Under the pieces are notes generated by a model that was not told the origin of the DNA, did no database searches, and saw only the letters and a list, made by a program, of their open reading frames with translations. Source: Gigantopelta aegis (Eukaryota > Mollusca > Gastropoda > Neomphalida > Peltospiridae). From it: DNA of 64,000 nucleotides. Of this stretch, positions 1-11,119 are shown piece after piece (within the stretch, counting starts at the first letter, position 1; each line of letters opens with the position of its first letter). A program made the position numbers and the translations under genes. The stretch is from positions 111,920,171 to 111,984,170 of the forward strand of contig NC_054702.1 of the NCBI RefSeq assembly GCF_016097555.1. Reading direction: 5' to 3'.

Positions 1-1405
1 TAAGATTTCCCTACTTGAAGTGGTAAATAAATGCTTTGATCTGTTACTGAGTAAGCCAGTATAAGATTTCCCTACTTCAAGTGGTAAATACATGCTTTGA
101 TCTGTTACAGAGTAAGCCAGTATAAGATTTCCCTACTTCAAGTGGTAAATACCTGCTTTGATCTGTTACCGAGTAAGCCAGTATAAGATTTCCCTACTTC
201 AACTGGTAAATACCTGCTTTGATCTGTTAGTCAGTAAGCCAGTAAACAATTTCCCTACTTCATGTGGTAAATACTTGTTCTGGTCTGTTACTGAGTAAGC
301 CAGTAAAATATTTCCCTACTTAAAATGGATCTGTTACCGAGTAAGCCAGTAAAATATTTCCCTACTTAAAGTGGATCTGTTACTGAGTAAGCCAGTATAA
401 GATTTCCCTACTTGAAGTGGTAAATAAATGCTTTGATCTGTTACTGAGTAAGCCAGTATAAGATTTCCCTACTTCAAGTGGTAAATACATGCTTTGATCT
501 GTTACAGAGTAAGCCAGTATAAGATTTCCCTACTTCAACTGGTAAATACCTGCTTTGATCTGTTAGTCAGTAAGCCAGTAAACAATTTCCCTACTTCAAG
601 TGGTAAATACTTGTTCTGGTCTGTTACTGAGTAAGCCAGTAAAATATTTCCCTACTTAAAGTGGATCTGTTACCGAGTAAGCCAGTAAAATATTTCCCTA
701 CTTAAAGTGAATCTGTTACCGAGTAAGCCAATAAAATATTTCCCTACTTAAAATGGATATGTTACCGAGTAAGCCAGTAAAATATTTCCCTACTTAAAGT
801 GGATCTGTTACCGAGTAAGCCAGTAAAATATTTCCCTACTTAAAGTGAATCTGTTACCGAGTAAGCCAGTAAAATATTTCCCTGCTTAAAACTTAAAGTG
901 GATCTGTTACCGAGTCAGTCAGTAAAATATTTCCCTGCTTAAAATGGATCTGTTACCGAGTCAGCCAGTAAAATATTTCCCTACTTAAAGTGGATCTGTT
1001 ACCGAGTAAGCCAGTATAAGATTTCCCTACTTAAAGTGGATCTGTTACCGAGTAAGCCAGTAAAATATTTCCCTACTTAAAGTGGATCGGTTACCGAGTA
1101 AGCCAGTAAAATATTTCCCTACTTAAAGTGGATCTGTTACTGAGTAGCCAGTAAAATATTTCCGTGCTTAAAATGGATCTGTTACCGAGTAAGCCAGTAA
1201 AATATTTCCCTACTTAAAGTGGATCTGTTACCGAGTAAGCCAGTATAAGATTTCCCTACTTAAAGTGGATCTGTTACAGAGTAAGCCAGTATAAGATTTC
1301 CCTACTTGAAGTGGTAAATACTTGCTTTGATCCATTACTGAGTAAGCCAGTATAAGATTTCCCTACTTCAAGTAGTAAATACCTGCTTTGATCTGTTACC
1401 GAGTA
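1..1405. repeat. Minisatellite (61-bp and 46-bp units) built on the R-Ras exon 3 / intron junction
   Basis: About 25 head-to-tail copies run from the left edge to the R-Ras exon at 1383-1485. Long units are 61 bp; short units are 46 bp and lack an internal block of about 15 bp. Read on the minus strand, a long unit contains the exon's last codons (L-A-Y-S-V-T-D-Q-S) followed by CAG/gtattt, the splice donor, and about 35 bp of intron. The short units have lost the CAG/gtattt donor. The array is therefore made from the exon end plus the start of intron 3 and lies downstream of the exon in the direction of transcription. It continues beyond the window. Confidence 0.9.
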
Positions 1406-1485
1406 AGCCAGTAGAAAACCTTCTCCTGATCTCATGTATTGTTCTCTCATAGCACTGAATTCTTCCTGACCAGCTGTGTCCAAAA
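1383..1485 (-). CDS. RRAS2: R-Ras-type small GTPase, coding exon 3 (switch II region)
   Basis: On the minus strand a pyrimidine-rich tract ending in ttttcag precedes the exon, and CAG/gtattt ends it. The 103-bp exon starts with two bases completing the isoleucine of [11 protein letters not shown] and reads through the G3 box DTAGQE, the switch II helix and [14 protein letters not shown]. Its phase joins exon 2 exactly (exon 2 leaves one base). The glutamine of DTAGQ, needed for GTP hydrolysis in Ras proteins, is present. The residues match R-Ras more closely than M-Ras or classical Ras. The exon's last 30 or so bases are the seed of the adjacent minisatellite. The following exons (NKxD and SAK boxes, CAAX end) are outside the window. 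Confidence 0.92.
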
Positions 1486-1619
1486 CTGAAAATAGAAAAA
1501 TATCTTAGAACTGGGCTCGAATTGATGACTATGTTGTCACAAATACGACCATCTTTTGTTTCTATTTTTCTTAATTTATGTGCACTGTGTCTATGGTATG
1601 TGCTGTCCAATCTATGGAA

Positions 1620-1745
1620 AAGTATATAACTGATCTCTTGCTGCTAATGGAAACATGGTAGCAGGTTTCCTCGGAAGACTACATGTCAAAAACTACCAAT
1701 TAACTGACATCAATTAGCTCCCGCTGTATCAATAAATCAATAAAC
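1620..1745 (+). mobile_element. SINE 3' fragment in R-Ras intron 2
   Basis: The stretch resembles the 3' half of the SINE seen in full at 60960-61260: TATA-like start, CTTGCTGCTAATGGAAA, a GTTTCCTC block, then a tail with repeated aataaatcaa. No A or B box remains, so this is a truncated, diverged copy. Confidence 0.6.
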
Positions 1746-1867
1746 TAAAAAACTTTCAACTTTGGAAGCACAAATAAGACGAGATGTGTGGTCAGAACAG
1801 CATGTATAAACCACAACTAAACATAAGATTGAAATCTAGTAAAAACATCAACAACAAAAGCACTTTA

Positions 1868-1993
<126 letters not shown>

Positions 1994-2030
1994 TCATTTC
2001 AGCTTAAAGTATTATTACTATTCATTTTCT

Positions 2031-2655
2031 GAATGGCTTAAATTTTCAGTTCAGTTTGATATTTTGAACTGTCCCCTAATGGCAACTGGTGTAGGAAGCA
2101 CGAGGGGGGCATGTGCCCCACACTTTATAGCAGCACACACAAACATAAACAAACACACACACACAGACATTGTGTAGTTTCAAACCATAAATTTAAGTTA
2201 TATTTGTCATTCAAGCTGTCCCCTAAGAGTCACTTTGGAATGTGTAAGTGATGTGGATCCATGATATCAAGTTGACTACAGTACTACTCACAGCACAAGG
2301 CTTGTCCAATATTAATAAATTAGGGCCATATCCTAGAGGTGTGCAGTATTACTGGTATACTGAAAAAAGGTTCTGTCGTGGTATTTACCGGTACGTTTTG
2401 TACTGTGTCGGAATACTTCGGGACTTTCCGTGCAAGATAACTTCACAGAAATTCCCGAGAAATAAATTATCAGTGTCGTGAAACAAAATACATAATTTCG
2501 AAAAATTATTTAAAAAGCAAAATACATGTAGTAAATGTCAAATGTTAATGATTATTCGTGTTCCATTAACAAATCTTTGAAAAAGATAACAGAATTTCCC
2601 AAAGTATTTAGAATCTCAAAACATTGCCACATGTTTACAAAAACATGATAGATAA
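2031..2655. other. R-Ras intron 1, proximal part, no gene seen
   Basis: AT-rich intronic DNA with a short (AC)n run near 2150. I see no conserved coding segment or RNA gene. Confidence 0.5.
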
Positions 2656-2905
2656 TGAGGTTGTTATTAGAGAGGAAACCCGCTACATTTTTCAATTAGT
2701 AGCAAGGGATCTTTTGTAAGCACCATCCCACAGACAGGATGCATGAAACATAATAAGGCCTTTGATATGCCAGTTGTGGTGCACTGGCTGGAACAAAATA
2801 TAGCTAAACGGGCCCACCGACAGGGATCAATCCCAAACTGACCATGCATCAAGCGAGTGATTACCCACTGGGCTACATCTCGGCCCCAGTTGTGAAAGTG
2901 CACAT
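2655..2905 (-). mobile_element. tRNA-derived SINE, minus orientation
   Basis: Read on the minus strand it begins with a tRNA-like head (gccgagatgtagcccagtgg, the A-box region) and a B-box-like gggattgatccc, then the characteristic body 'ccagtgcaccacaactgg', 'ccatcccacagaca' in reverse, and GTTTCCTCTC. It is one of at least eight copies of the same family here; it lacks the usual TTAAATAAAA tail. Confidence 0.75.
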
Positions 2906-2984
2906 GCCAGTGTCTTGACAACAATAACATATAAACACATGTTCCCGGTCTTTATTTCGGCTCACTGGCTATAATCTTGATAGA

Positions 2985-3665
2985 TAGATAGATAACAATT
3001 TAACGTGTCCATATACCACTAGGGTTTCGGACACGCCCATCCAGAGTCCGACCTCCGATAAGATCGGTGGCCTGACTCGGGATGAGGGGAGGATAGAGTT
3101 GAAAATGGGCAGAATTTTGAAAATAGCTATTAATAAAAAAGTTAATAGAATTAAAAAAATAAATAATTAAATAAAAAGTTACAAGCCAAAAATAAAAAGA
3201 ATTGACTGCTCAGCCGAATATTTATATAATTTGGAGCATTTTAGATGGACAGTCTAAAAATAAATAAGAGAAAGAAGAGAGGATTGGACTATTTAATAAT
3301 ATTAAAAAAAGAATAATTTTGACATATAATTTTGAATGGAGGTCTAAAAGTTTAAAGTCCGAACTGTATGGTCCGGGTGGGGGGGGGGGGGGGGGGGGGG
3401 GGGGTGAGTTTAAGGTGGGCGGAATTTGGAATACGAATTTAGTAGTTAGGTCAAAGACCTAAAGCCAAAATGAGCTCATTCATAGAACTCATGTCTGGAC
3501 AAAAATTTAAGTCCAAAGAACAAAATTAGAGTGCTCGACCAAAAGGGTTTTAAGGTGATTTAAGCAATTTAGACGGGCTGCCAAAATAAACTGTGTCGGA
3601 CTGTTTACAAAAAAAAATTAAACAAATAATAATAATAAATTAAGGTCCAACTAAGCCCTTGGAAC
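2985..3665. other. Low-complexity intronic DNA with poly-G tract
   Basis: Holds a short (GATA)n, a head reading cgtgtccatataccactag, and an uninterrupted run of about 27 G at 3377-3403. It lies directly 3' of the 184-codon minus-strand ORF and may be the untranslated end of the same repeat-borne unit, but no terminal repeats or target duplications were found. Confidence 0.35.
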
Positions 3666-3674
3666 AGTTGGCGA

Positions 3675-4229
3675 CTACGTGGACAAGATGAAGTGCTTGG
3701 CGTTGAACTGTGGCACCAGTTTCCTCCAACGGTGGGCTAGCAAGGTCTTAGCTAGCTCGACATAATGGGTGCCGGCGATGATCTTCAGTACTCTGTGAAT
3801 GGTGTAGTTATCCATGTCTTCGAAGAGTATTCCCTGTCTGTAGAGATCATCTCGGCGCGACGTCACCACAAGTCCAAACTTCCCGTCTCGTAGTTCCATG
3901 GCGTAGATGGCACACTCAACTCCGTCAGGAAACTTCTTAAAATTGCCCTCAAGAATGCCTCCCGGCAGTGAGCTGGTGTCCGAGGTGTCCCCGACCAAGT
4001 ATCGAGCGTACTGGCCCTTGATCTTGGAGATGGCTAGGCTCCAGGCAGCGTCCCTGCCCCGGGCGGTCGCGGAAGGCCGGGCCTTGGCTGGCTGGTCACT
4101 ACTCGGTGGGGTGACGGCCTTCGGCTTCACAGCAGCACCATCCATAGGGGTCTTGGCGGGCCCCCCCCCGGGGGTGGAGGACTCAACGCCGACCACCTCG
4201 AAGGGGTTGGAACGGGAGACACACGCCAT
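3675..4229 (-). CDS. Unidentified 184-residue ORF, possibly mobile-element encoded
   Basis: This ATG-initiated minus-strand ORF is not recognised. Residues 1 to about 60 are rich in Pro, Ala, Ser and Lys, like a disordered linker. Residues 65-184 look like a compact domain: it includes GQYARYLVGDT, a segment LRDGKFGLVVTSRRDDLY, and a C-terminal helix-like LAKTLLAHRWRKLVPQF. The ORF is markedly GC-richer than its surroundings, which fits a coding history or recent arrival. An in-frame TGA lies about 20 codons upstream of the ATG. It sits in R-Ras intron 1, antisense to nothing known. It could be a gag-like or accessory protein of a retroelement, a retrocopy exon, or a chance ORF; mobile-element origin is the favoured inference. 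Confidence 0.4.
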   Translation of the reverse strand: MACVSRSNPFEVVGVESSTPGGGPAKTPMDGAAVKPKAVTPPSSDQPAKARPSATARGRDAAWSLAISKIKGQYARYLVGDTSDTSSLPGGILEGNFKKFPDGVECAIYAMELRDGKFGLVVTSRRDDLYRQGILFEDMDNYTIHRVLKIIAGTHYVELAKTLLAHRWRKLVPQFNAKHFILST

Positions 4230-4385
4230 GGAGTCTCGCAGATCGCTGTGTCCAACTGTGGCATTGACTGGTCCACTGGCTCAGTCTATTCAGAGATATC
4301 TGCATCAGCTGGCACTGGTTGGTCGGGTCCCGGGGGTGGGGGCGGCGACACAGACAGGACCGCCGCTGGCGGTTGAGCCGCCAGT

Positions 4386-4620
4386 TTAGGTCACCCCTGA
4401 GCCATCCCTGGTGCAGGTTTCCTCTTCCTCCTTCCTCTTCCCTTCCTCTTCGTCGTGTTCGTTACCATGTCGCCATACATCAAAGTCACGGTTGCCCATG
4501 AGCCAATGTAAGCGACGCGGTACTCCAACAAAGAGCCGTAGCTTGCAATAAGTCCCCCCAGGTATAATCTTGATTTGGACACCAAACACATTATGAACAG
4601 TATTCAGTATAGACAAACAT
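4386..4620 (-). pseudogene. Short acidic minus-strand ORF upstream of the 184-residue ORF
   Basis: A 76-codon frame ends in an Asp/Glu/Lys-rich tail. Its first 20 or so codons overlap the dispersed repeat at 4600-4880, so the ATG is probably not genuine. It may be the upstream portion of the same broken element as the 184-residue ORF; no family is recognised. Confidence 0.2.
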
Positions 4621-4885
4621 TCAGAGCATACTGCTAAAACAATACATGTCCCCTACCGGACCTATATTAGTTTTCTTATCTTCTAAATTCAAAGGCCATA
4701 CCTCTGTGAAAAGTGGGTAATTCGCCATGAAAATTAAACTTGATCAATAACAGTTTATGATAAAAATAATAAAATATACATAAAATTTCAATATATCAAG
4801 GCATTCTAAAACAAAAACCACAGGAAAACTATATGTAGGACAGACAGACAGACAGACAGACAGAAGGATGGAGATGAAACTTATA
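4600..4885 (-). repeat. Dispersed repeat 'TATTGAGCTGAAATTTTGT' family, with (GACA)n
   Basis: On the minus strand it reads (GTCT)n, catatagttttc, tattgaaattttatgtat, a stretch like gatcaagtttaattttcatgg, and ends in ggtccggtaggggacatg. The same order recurs on the plus strand at 28577-28630 plus 29528-29830, at 32435-32800 and at 50530-50910. No coding capacity is visible. Confidence 0.7.
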
Positions 4886-5094
4886 ATGCCCTCCGGTTGG
4901 ACTGGTAGGGAACTAATAATACATATAAAAAACGATGTTATGGGGCAGGGAGGGGTTATTATCGTTTAAACTTTGCCATTTTTAAAATTATTATTCTTCA
5001 AGTTCAACTGAAGTGATAATTAAAATAAAATATATCCAATTCATTCATCTGTTATGTTTATTAATTTACACTTATACAGCCTTAAAAGACAACA

Positions 5095-5175
5095 CAACTC
5101 TGTTCTACCTATAGACGCCATATAACCGTAAATAAAATGTGTTGAGTGTGTCGTTAAATAAAACATTTCCTTACT
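5095..5175 (+). mobile_element. SINE 3' tail fragment
   Basis: Contains the family tail: gacgccatataaccgtaaat, then gtgttgagtgtgtcgttaaa and taaaacatttcctt. Only the last 80 bp are present. Confidence 0.75.
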
Positions 5176-6540
5176 GTTCTACCTAAATCACATTTTTAGT
5201 CCTGCTTAATGCTTACTCAACTGTAGATGAAAATAGAATGATTGTAATGTGTAAACTGAATCAGTCAGTATTTCTACTGGTATTTCATTGTAGCATGTCA
5301 TACATGTTTGGCCTCTAAGTTCAAAGGCACATAAATAACATTGTATGTCAAGACATTATTAGATCACTGAATCACAGTGATTAGTATGATGTCAATACTA
5401 AAGTGGTGTAGCGTGGTACATACCGCAGTATTTTCTTAAAAACTGTGGAATACTGTGGTACGTTTTGGTTTGGTCTTTTGTGGTACCAAACCATACCATA
5501 TTGTCGCGTGAGAGCTAAAAGGTCATAAGTGGCAGATACGACCTAAAACGTCTTTTTTGCATATTCGGAATAGCATTCCCGATTACATATTGTCACAAAA
5601 AATCATAGCTGTGTCCCTAATAGAATCGCTTATACAGAAGGATTTAAATGGTCGTAAGTGAATCACAGATACCAATTTGCAGAAAATAGACGTAACTGAC
5701 ACATACAACTTTCCTCCTATTTGCTTGCTGTCCATTATGTGAACATGACTGGTCATATGGGGTAGATAAACCCTTTTTAAATACAGTTCATTATATAATT
5801 ATGTCTGACATAGGTCATATGTGCCAAATATGACCCATATGTATTCTTTGTTATCGGTCTGTGATAGAAATTACAAATGCGAAGTACAATAGAGCATACA
5901 TTATATCAATATTTTTATGTGCTTGAATCCTAAAAATAATATGACTTTTGTGAATCTTGTGAGAGCCCGGTCTATTAAGGAAATAAATTTTCTACTGCAT
6001 ACAACGAACCATTTGGTAACAGACAAGAAACGTGTCTGTATATATAAATAGGAATTGCAGTAACATTAATGTTTGTATGGTTTGCTATTTTATATGCACC
6101 ATAATTATAATAATAAACATGTTTTGGTGAATTTTCTTGAAAAATAAATATCTATTTTGAAGTGTTTTTAATTGAAGCAAAGTTTCCAACATGTAATTTG
6201 TATTTGTATATACAATTTTAATTCATAATAGTTGTATGTGGCATAATTACACTGATATTGGATGTATTTAATTATATGTTACAGAAATCAAGTTCCGTCT
6301 TTCAGCTGCCTTTGAAGATCTACAGGATTGCCCTACCTGTAGGCATTATGGATTAACAACATTGCACAAACAAACACAATTGTAAGTTATCCAGGACAAA
6401 GTCCAGTAACAAAAGACAGTGTCATCAGATGAAAGGTTAAACGGCAAATAAAGTGAATGTGGCCTTAACATAAACGATAGCAAGATCTATGAATTTTTAT
6501 TAACTTTACAGTTAACAAATATTTGCAAAAGAATGTTGAA
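5176..6540. other. R-Ras intron 1, unassigned
   Basis: AT-rich, with no exon or RNA gene that I can support. A segment near 5400-5500 reads like a diverged inverted pair (gtggtacataccgcagtatt and gtggtaccaaaccatacc), possibly an old MITE. Confidence 0.3.
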
Positions 6541-7310
6541 TGTGAACATGACAAAACACACATGCACCAAAACATTAGCACAAGATAGCACGCACAACAG
6601 AAGCTGAACATGACATAGCACACACAACATAAGCTGAACATGACACAGCACACACAAAAGGACATGAACATAACATAGCTCACACAACAGGACCTGAACA
6701 TGATATATAGCATACACAACAGAACTTGGCACATCAATGACAACAAGACCTGAACATAACATAGCACAAAAGCTGATCATGAGAAAATAATCACATTTTT
6801 CCTAATGCAGCAAGGTATCCTTTATATGCACTTCCCCACAGACAAAACAGCACATACCACGGCCTTTATCCAAGTACTTGCGACAGAACCTGAACATGAC
6901 ATAGTACTGACAACAGAACCTGAACATAACAGAGAACTCACAACAAAACCTAAACATGACGTGGCACACACAACAGAACCTGAACATGACATAGTACACA
7001 ACAGAACCTGAAGAAGAACATGACAGAACACACATACAACATACCATGATCATGACATAGCACACACAAGAGAACTTGAACATGACAAATCACTCACAAC
7101 AGACGCAGAAAATAATTTGGCACACACAACAGAACCCAGAGAGATCACTGAACACACATCATAACCTGGAAAGATCACTGAACACACAATATAACCTGGA
7201 GAGATCACTGGACACACAACAGAACCCGGAGAGATCATCAAATACACAACAAAACCAGGAGTATGCACTGAACACACAACAGAACCCAGAGAGTATACCC
7301 AACAGAACGT
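6540..7310. repeat. 30-bp minisatellite block A
   Basis: Imperfect tandem copies of about 30 bp built on 'acacaacagaacctgaacat' and, from 7100 on, 'acacaacagaacccggagag'. Because 30 is a multiple of three, long spurious ORFs appear in several frames on both strands; they are repeat artefacts, not genes. The second subtype recurs at 9275-9560. Confidence 0.85.
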
Positions 7311-8770
7311 GGTAACTTCAGACTTTGGTAACTTCGGCCTGGTAACTTCGTACCCGAGTAATCTCGGCCCCAGGTAATCTCGACCCCAGGTAATTTTGGA
7401 CCGGTAATCTCGGCCTCTGTATTAATGAAAGCAACTTATATCTGGGTTAGACGCAAACAAAGTTTGTTGTTAAACAACCTGATATTATTATTTCAAGATG
7501 AGTTTGTTATTTAATTAAACATTATTATATATTCTTTGTACAGTTTGTTGTGTATATTTTGTTTATTAACTTTTAAACATTTATTCTGCTCATACCCCGT
7601 CCCCTTTTTACTATGGTTTGATTTGGTAGGTGTTCCTGATTTTAATCAGATGCTATGTCCACATTAAGCATGTTTGAATCCTCGGCATATAAGCATTTTA
7701 ATACCTATCAACCAATCTGAATTTAGCCATTGGTGAATAATGCATTGAGATGCCATTTACTGTATGTGAACTGTAATCTGGACGTTCATTGTTACTAATT
7801 ACCAATCAAATGACCCCACTATTAGAATAATGTTCATAAGGAGAGGCCATATTCCTAATGCAGTTCAAAGCACTCTCAGCCGACGGAGCAGCACCAACAT
7901 CAATGTAATAATAGCTGATTAATCAATTCTCAAAACAAGTCCCGCAAAAACACAGATCTACTCAATGAAATCTTCTCAATTAAACATGGCCTAGCGTCAA
8001 TGATATATTATATACCTTAACTGTTTATGTTTATGGATATTGGTATATGCACCTGTATATATATATATATACACACACACACATATATATATATAGTTGG
8101 TTAGTATATATTTTATATTCACGACGCGAAAAGTATGATGATAATTGTCCCTCAGATATATCTAGAGTATGTACTATTAAACTGGATTTTAAACACAACT
8201 GGTAAAAACTGTCTTAACAAAAACAATTTAAATGTTTAGAAAATAAAGATATATATGAAATTGAAACTTCTTGTTTTATTTACTAAAAATAAAATATATG
8301 TACAACTGGGTATATGTCCCATACTTTTGGAGAAATATGCGTATTGAAATGAACGTTTGAACTGCATATGCCATAAAATGAAAAAACCTATTTCATTTCA
8401 ACTATTTTCGTGCTTATATTCAATTAAGGTTCAAGCACACTTGTTATGGCACACACCTCAGTGGTTAATTGTTAGTAGATATATGTTATTGAGAGTGTTA
8501 ATGAGAAAAAAGGAGGGTGTAGTGGCCTTACATCTACCCGTTGTGCCCTTAAGAACTCACTCTGGGCTGGAGCCGGTATCGGGATGCGAACCCTGTACCT
8601 GTCATCCTTGTAAGACAGATGTTTGCTTGGGCACTGTGCCGTCGAGACCAGTAGAAAAATGTCATCGGAATTCCTCTTAACTAAGTCGATGGGGTCCGAG
8701 ATTACTTGGGGCCGAGATTACTCGGGTCCGAAGTTACCAGGTCGAAGTTACTAAAGTCCGAAGTTACCCC
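7311..8770. mobile_element. Element with long inverted ends made of iterated GGTAACTTCGG-like motifs
   Basis: The left arm (7311 to about 7416) repeats GGTAACTTCRG and GGTAATCTCGGCCCC at about 15-18 bp spacing. The right arm (about 8692-8770) is its reverse complement with the same order of submotifs. About 1.28 kb lies between, including a SINE. It interrupts the 30-bp minisatellite, whose relatives occur on both sides. No transposase is visible, so it is non-autonomous. The superfamily is not recognised and no clear target duplication could be set. Confidence 0.65.
8450..8690 (-). mobile_element. Second tRNA-derived SINE type, minus orientation
   Basis: On the minus strand it contains GGTACAGGGTTCGCATCCC, a good pol III B-box (GGTTCGCATCC-like), preceded by a tRNA-like head. 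It differs from the common SINE family in the window. It lies inside the 7311-8770 element, near its right arm. Confidence 0.55.
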
Positions 8771-9274
8771 TATTCTACCCAACACCAGGGCATACAATTT
8801 GAGACAATTTCGTAGCTTTTCTCCATCAAATGTCCTATCATAAATACTTTCTTTCTTTTTTAAATATATGCTAGAACCAACTTGAAAGCTGCCTGTTTAT
8901 ATTACAACACACAACCCCATCAGTTCTTTTACAGGGGAGTACTTATTGGTGCCAAACAATAATCTGAATGAAATGATAATAGACAGGGATTTCCTGGAAG
9001 CATTGAGTTTAATGCTTCCGGATCTGAATGGAAAGTACCGAAATTATGCGAATCCTATATCGGCCAAAATAACCAGCAATTGGCAATGTAAACCCGTTAT
9101 CTTATTATTTTCTTCCAAAAACAGTGGAAAAAAAAAAATAGCCACCACGTCTTTTTAAAGTTCTGACGAACGATTACAGCTTTTGCACAAACGATCGGTC
9201 GTTTATTTTGATATTGGTTTTGCATAACCTACAGACGAATGACAAAATCATGCGTGCCAAATTTTATGTCCTGC

Positions 9275-9560
9275 AACACATAACAGAAACTGAAAAGATT
9301 ACTGGACACACAACAGAACCTGGAGAGATCACTGAACACACAATAGAACCTGGAGAGACCACTGGACACACAACAGAACCTGCAGAGATCACTGAACACA
9401 CATTATAACTTGGAGAGATCACTGAACACACAACAGAACCCGGAGAGATCACCAAATACACAACAAAACCAGGAGTGTGCACTGAACACACAACAGAACC
9501 CGGTGAGTACACCCAACGCACAGCAGAAGCTGTAGGGGTTACTGTTCACTCAATATAACC
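9275..9560. repeat. 30-bp minisatellite block B
   Basis: About nine copies of 'cacacaacagaacctggaga' plus 'tcactgaa', the same unit as block A's second subtype. The plus strand reads as ten-residue repeats of the type TTEPGEITEH, a by-product of the 30-bp period. Confidence 0.85.
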
Positions 9561-11012
9561 TGGAGAGAATCCTGCATACTTAACAGGTGGACATGGTATG
9601 GAGTTCACTACTTCTGGATTTGATATTTAGTATACACCCTCATTGGAAATGTAAACCCTATATCATTTGAATGAGCTTCACTTGAACCCGCAGTATCCCA
9701 AACCAATAAGCTGCTAAACATAGTTTCTTCATTAAAGGATACCAGTTTCAGTTTGCTTAACTATTCTGGTTTGTCTGTTGCACTAGCTGATAAACCAGGT
9801 ATTCTTGAAACTAGTGAAGTACACCCTGAAGCAGCAGAACCAGGAACTATCTGCGCAAAGAACACAGAAAGAACACTGCACACAACATAACATCAGCTTT
9901 TCTGATGACTCATCAGGAATGAATACTTGCCAAGAAAAAGAGGTTTTGTAAGGACAAGTCGTCTGATTCTGATGCACCATCATTAAACATTGAACATGGA
10001 GCACTACCAACGGTGACCAGATACAGTCACACAAAATCAAGGGTGGGTAAAAGAAAACAAGGATTTCACGAGTCAGAGTAAGGTTTTTTTTACATTATTA
10101 TTTTGTTCAATTGGTAATTTTATTTATCGTATTATTATTAACACAAGTAAAATAACTTTTTTCACGTAATATTTTGTTTAAGTAATGATTTTATTAATAC
10201 GTACTTCTACTTGTATTCCTTTTTGAATGTTTGCTTCTAAATATTTTCTATTTACAAGCTTTCTCCTTTTTAAAAATAAATATGTGATTTGCAAAACTGA
10301 AATGTTTTAGAAGTGATGGTTCTTTCAGAATAAATATAAAAATTTACTTGATATACTATTGGTCGTAAATGACGCATTTAATTTAATCATGAATAATTGT
10401 CGTAACTACAACTATTTAAGCAAATAACTAAAACACCTAATATGATATAAATACCGCAAATATACAAAGAAATCGTAAATATATTCAGTTTTCATTGTCA
10501 TTAAAACAAATTCGACATCTTAACTACTGATCAAGAAAAAAAATTCTTCATTATCTCGGCTTTTTAAAAATGAATTTTGATGCACTTACGTCCTTCTGGC
10601 TCTCACGCAACAATATCCATACCTGTCCTGTACTACTATAGGCAATTTATCACATAAAAATATTTAGCATCAATTGTTGCTCTAAACTTCTTTGAGAATT
10701 CAATTGTTAAGACATGCAATATATATACCTTGAATCACATACATTTTGTACAACAAAGTATAACAAAAATAGAACATATAGTTACTTTGTAACAAAAACA
10801 GTTTACAACTTATAACATGGCTTGTTTAGTCAAATAATTGGTGGTAGGGTGTATGGGTGTAAAATAAATATATTAAAAAAACCCATCTGGGTCACCACTA
10901 CCACATACCCTGCAAGGTACAACCCTAAATAACATGCTGCTAGCAATAACATAAAATAACATGGACAATAGTACTTAACATTAATAACAAACCAGATGAT
11001 TGGTGAGGAGTT
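9561..11012. other. R-Ras intron 1, 5' part, no gene seen
   Basis: AT-rich intronic DNA. I find no conserved coding segment, RNA gene or bounded mobile element. Confidence 0.45.
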
Positions 11013-11014
11013 AC

Positions 11015-11119
11015 CTGAATAAACTGGATAGTTAAGGCACTTTTTCCGACACCACCGCCCCCTACAACCACCAATTTGTAGCTCTGGCTGTGACCCCCAG
11101 AATCTTGATTCCGGGACAT
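11015..11119 (-). CDS. RRAS2: R-Ras-type small GTPase, coding exon 1 (start codon and P-loop)
   Basis: The minus-strand ATG at 11119-11117 opens a 35-codon exon ending CAG/gtaact at 11015. After a short polar N-terminus (MSRNQDSGGHSQS) it encodes YKLVVVGGGGVGKSALTIQF-IQ. The G1/P-loop GxxxxGKS binds the GTP phosphates. The GGGGVGKSALTIQFIQ run, with phase 0 at the exon end, is typical of R-Ras, RRAS2 and M-Ras. With exons 2 and 3 the visible protein is 98 residues long, collinear with the family. The N-terminal extension is shorter than in mammalian RRAS. The protein should act at the plasma membrane, but its lipidation signal is outside the window. Confidence 0.93.

Noticed and set aside
1..1405. 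CRISPR-like array
   Set aside because: Units are contiguous with no unique spacers, and the setting is eukaryotic.
3907..4389. 160-codon plus-strand frame
   Set aside because: Antisense shadow of the GC-rich 184-codon ORF; Pro/Gly/Ala composition without motif.
6465..7315. Cys- and Val-rich or Thr/Gln/Asn-rich frames of 70-100 codons
   Set aside because: Products of the 30-bp minisatellite; every frame is open because the period is a multiple of three.
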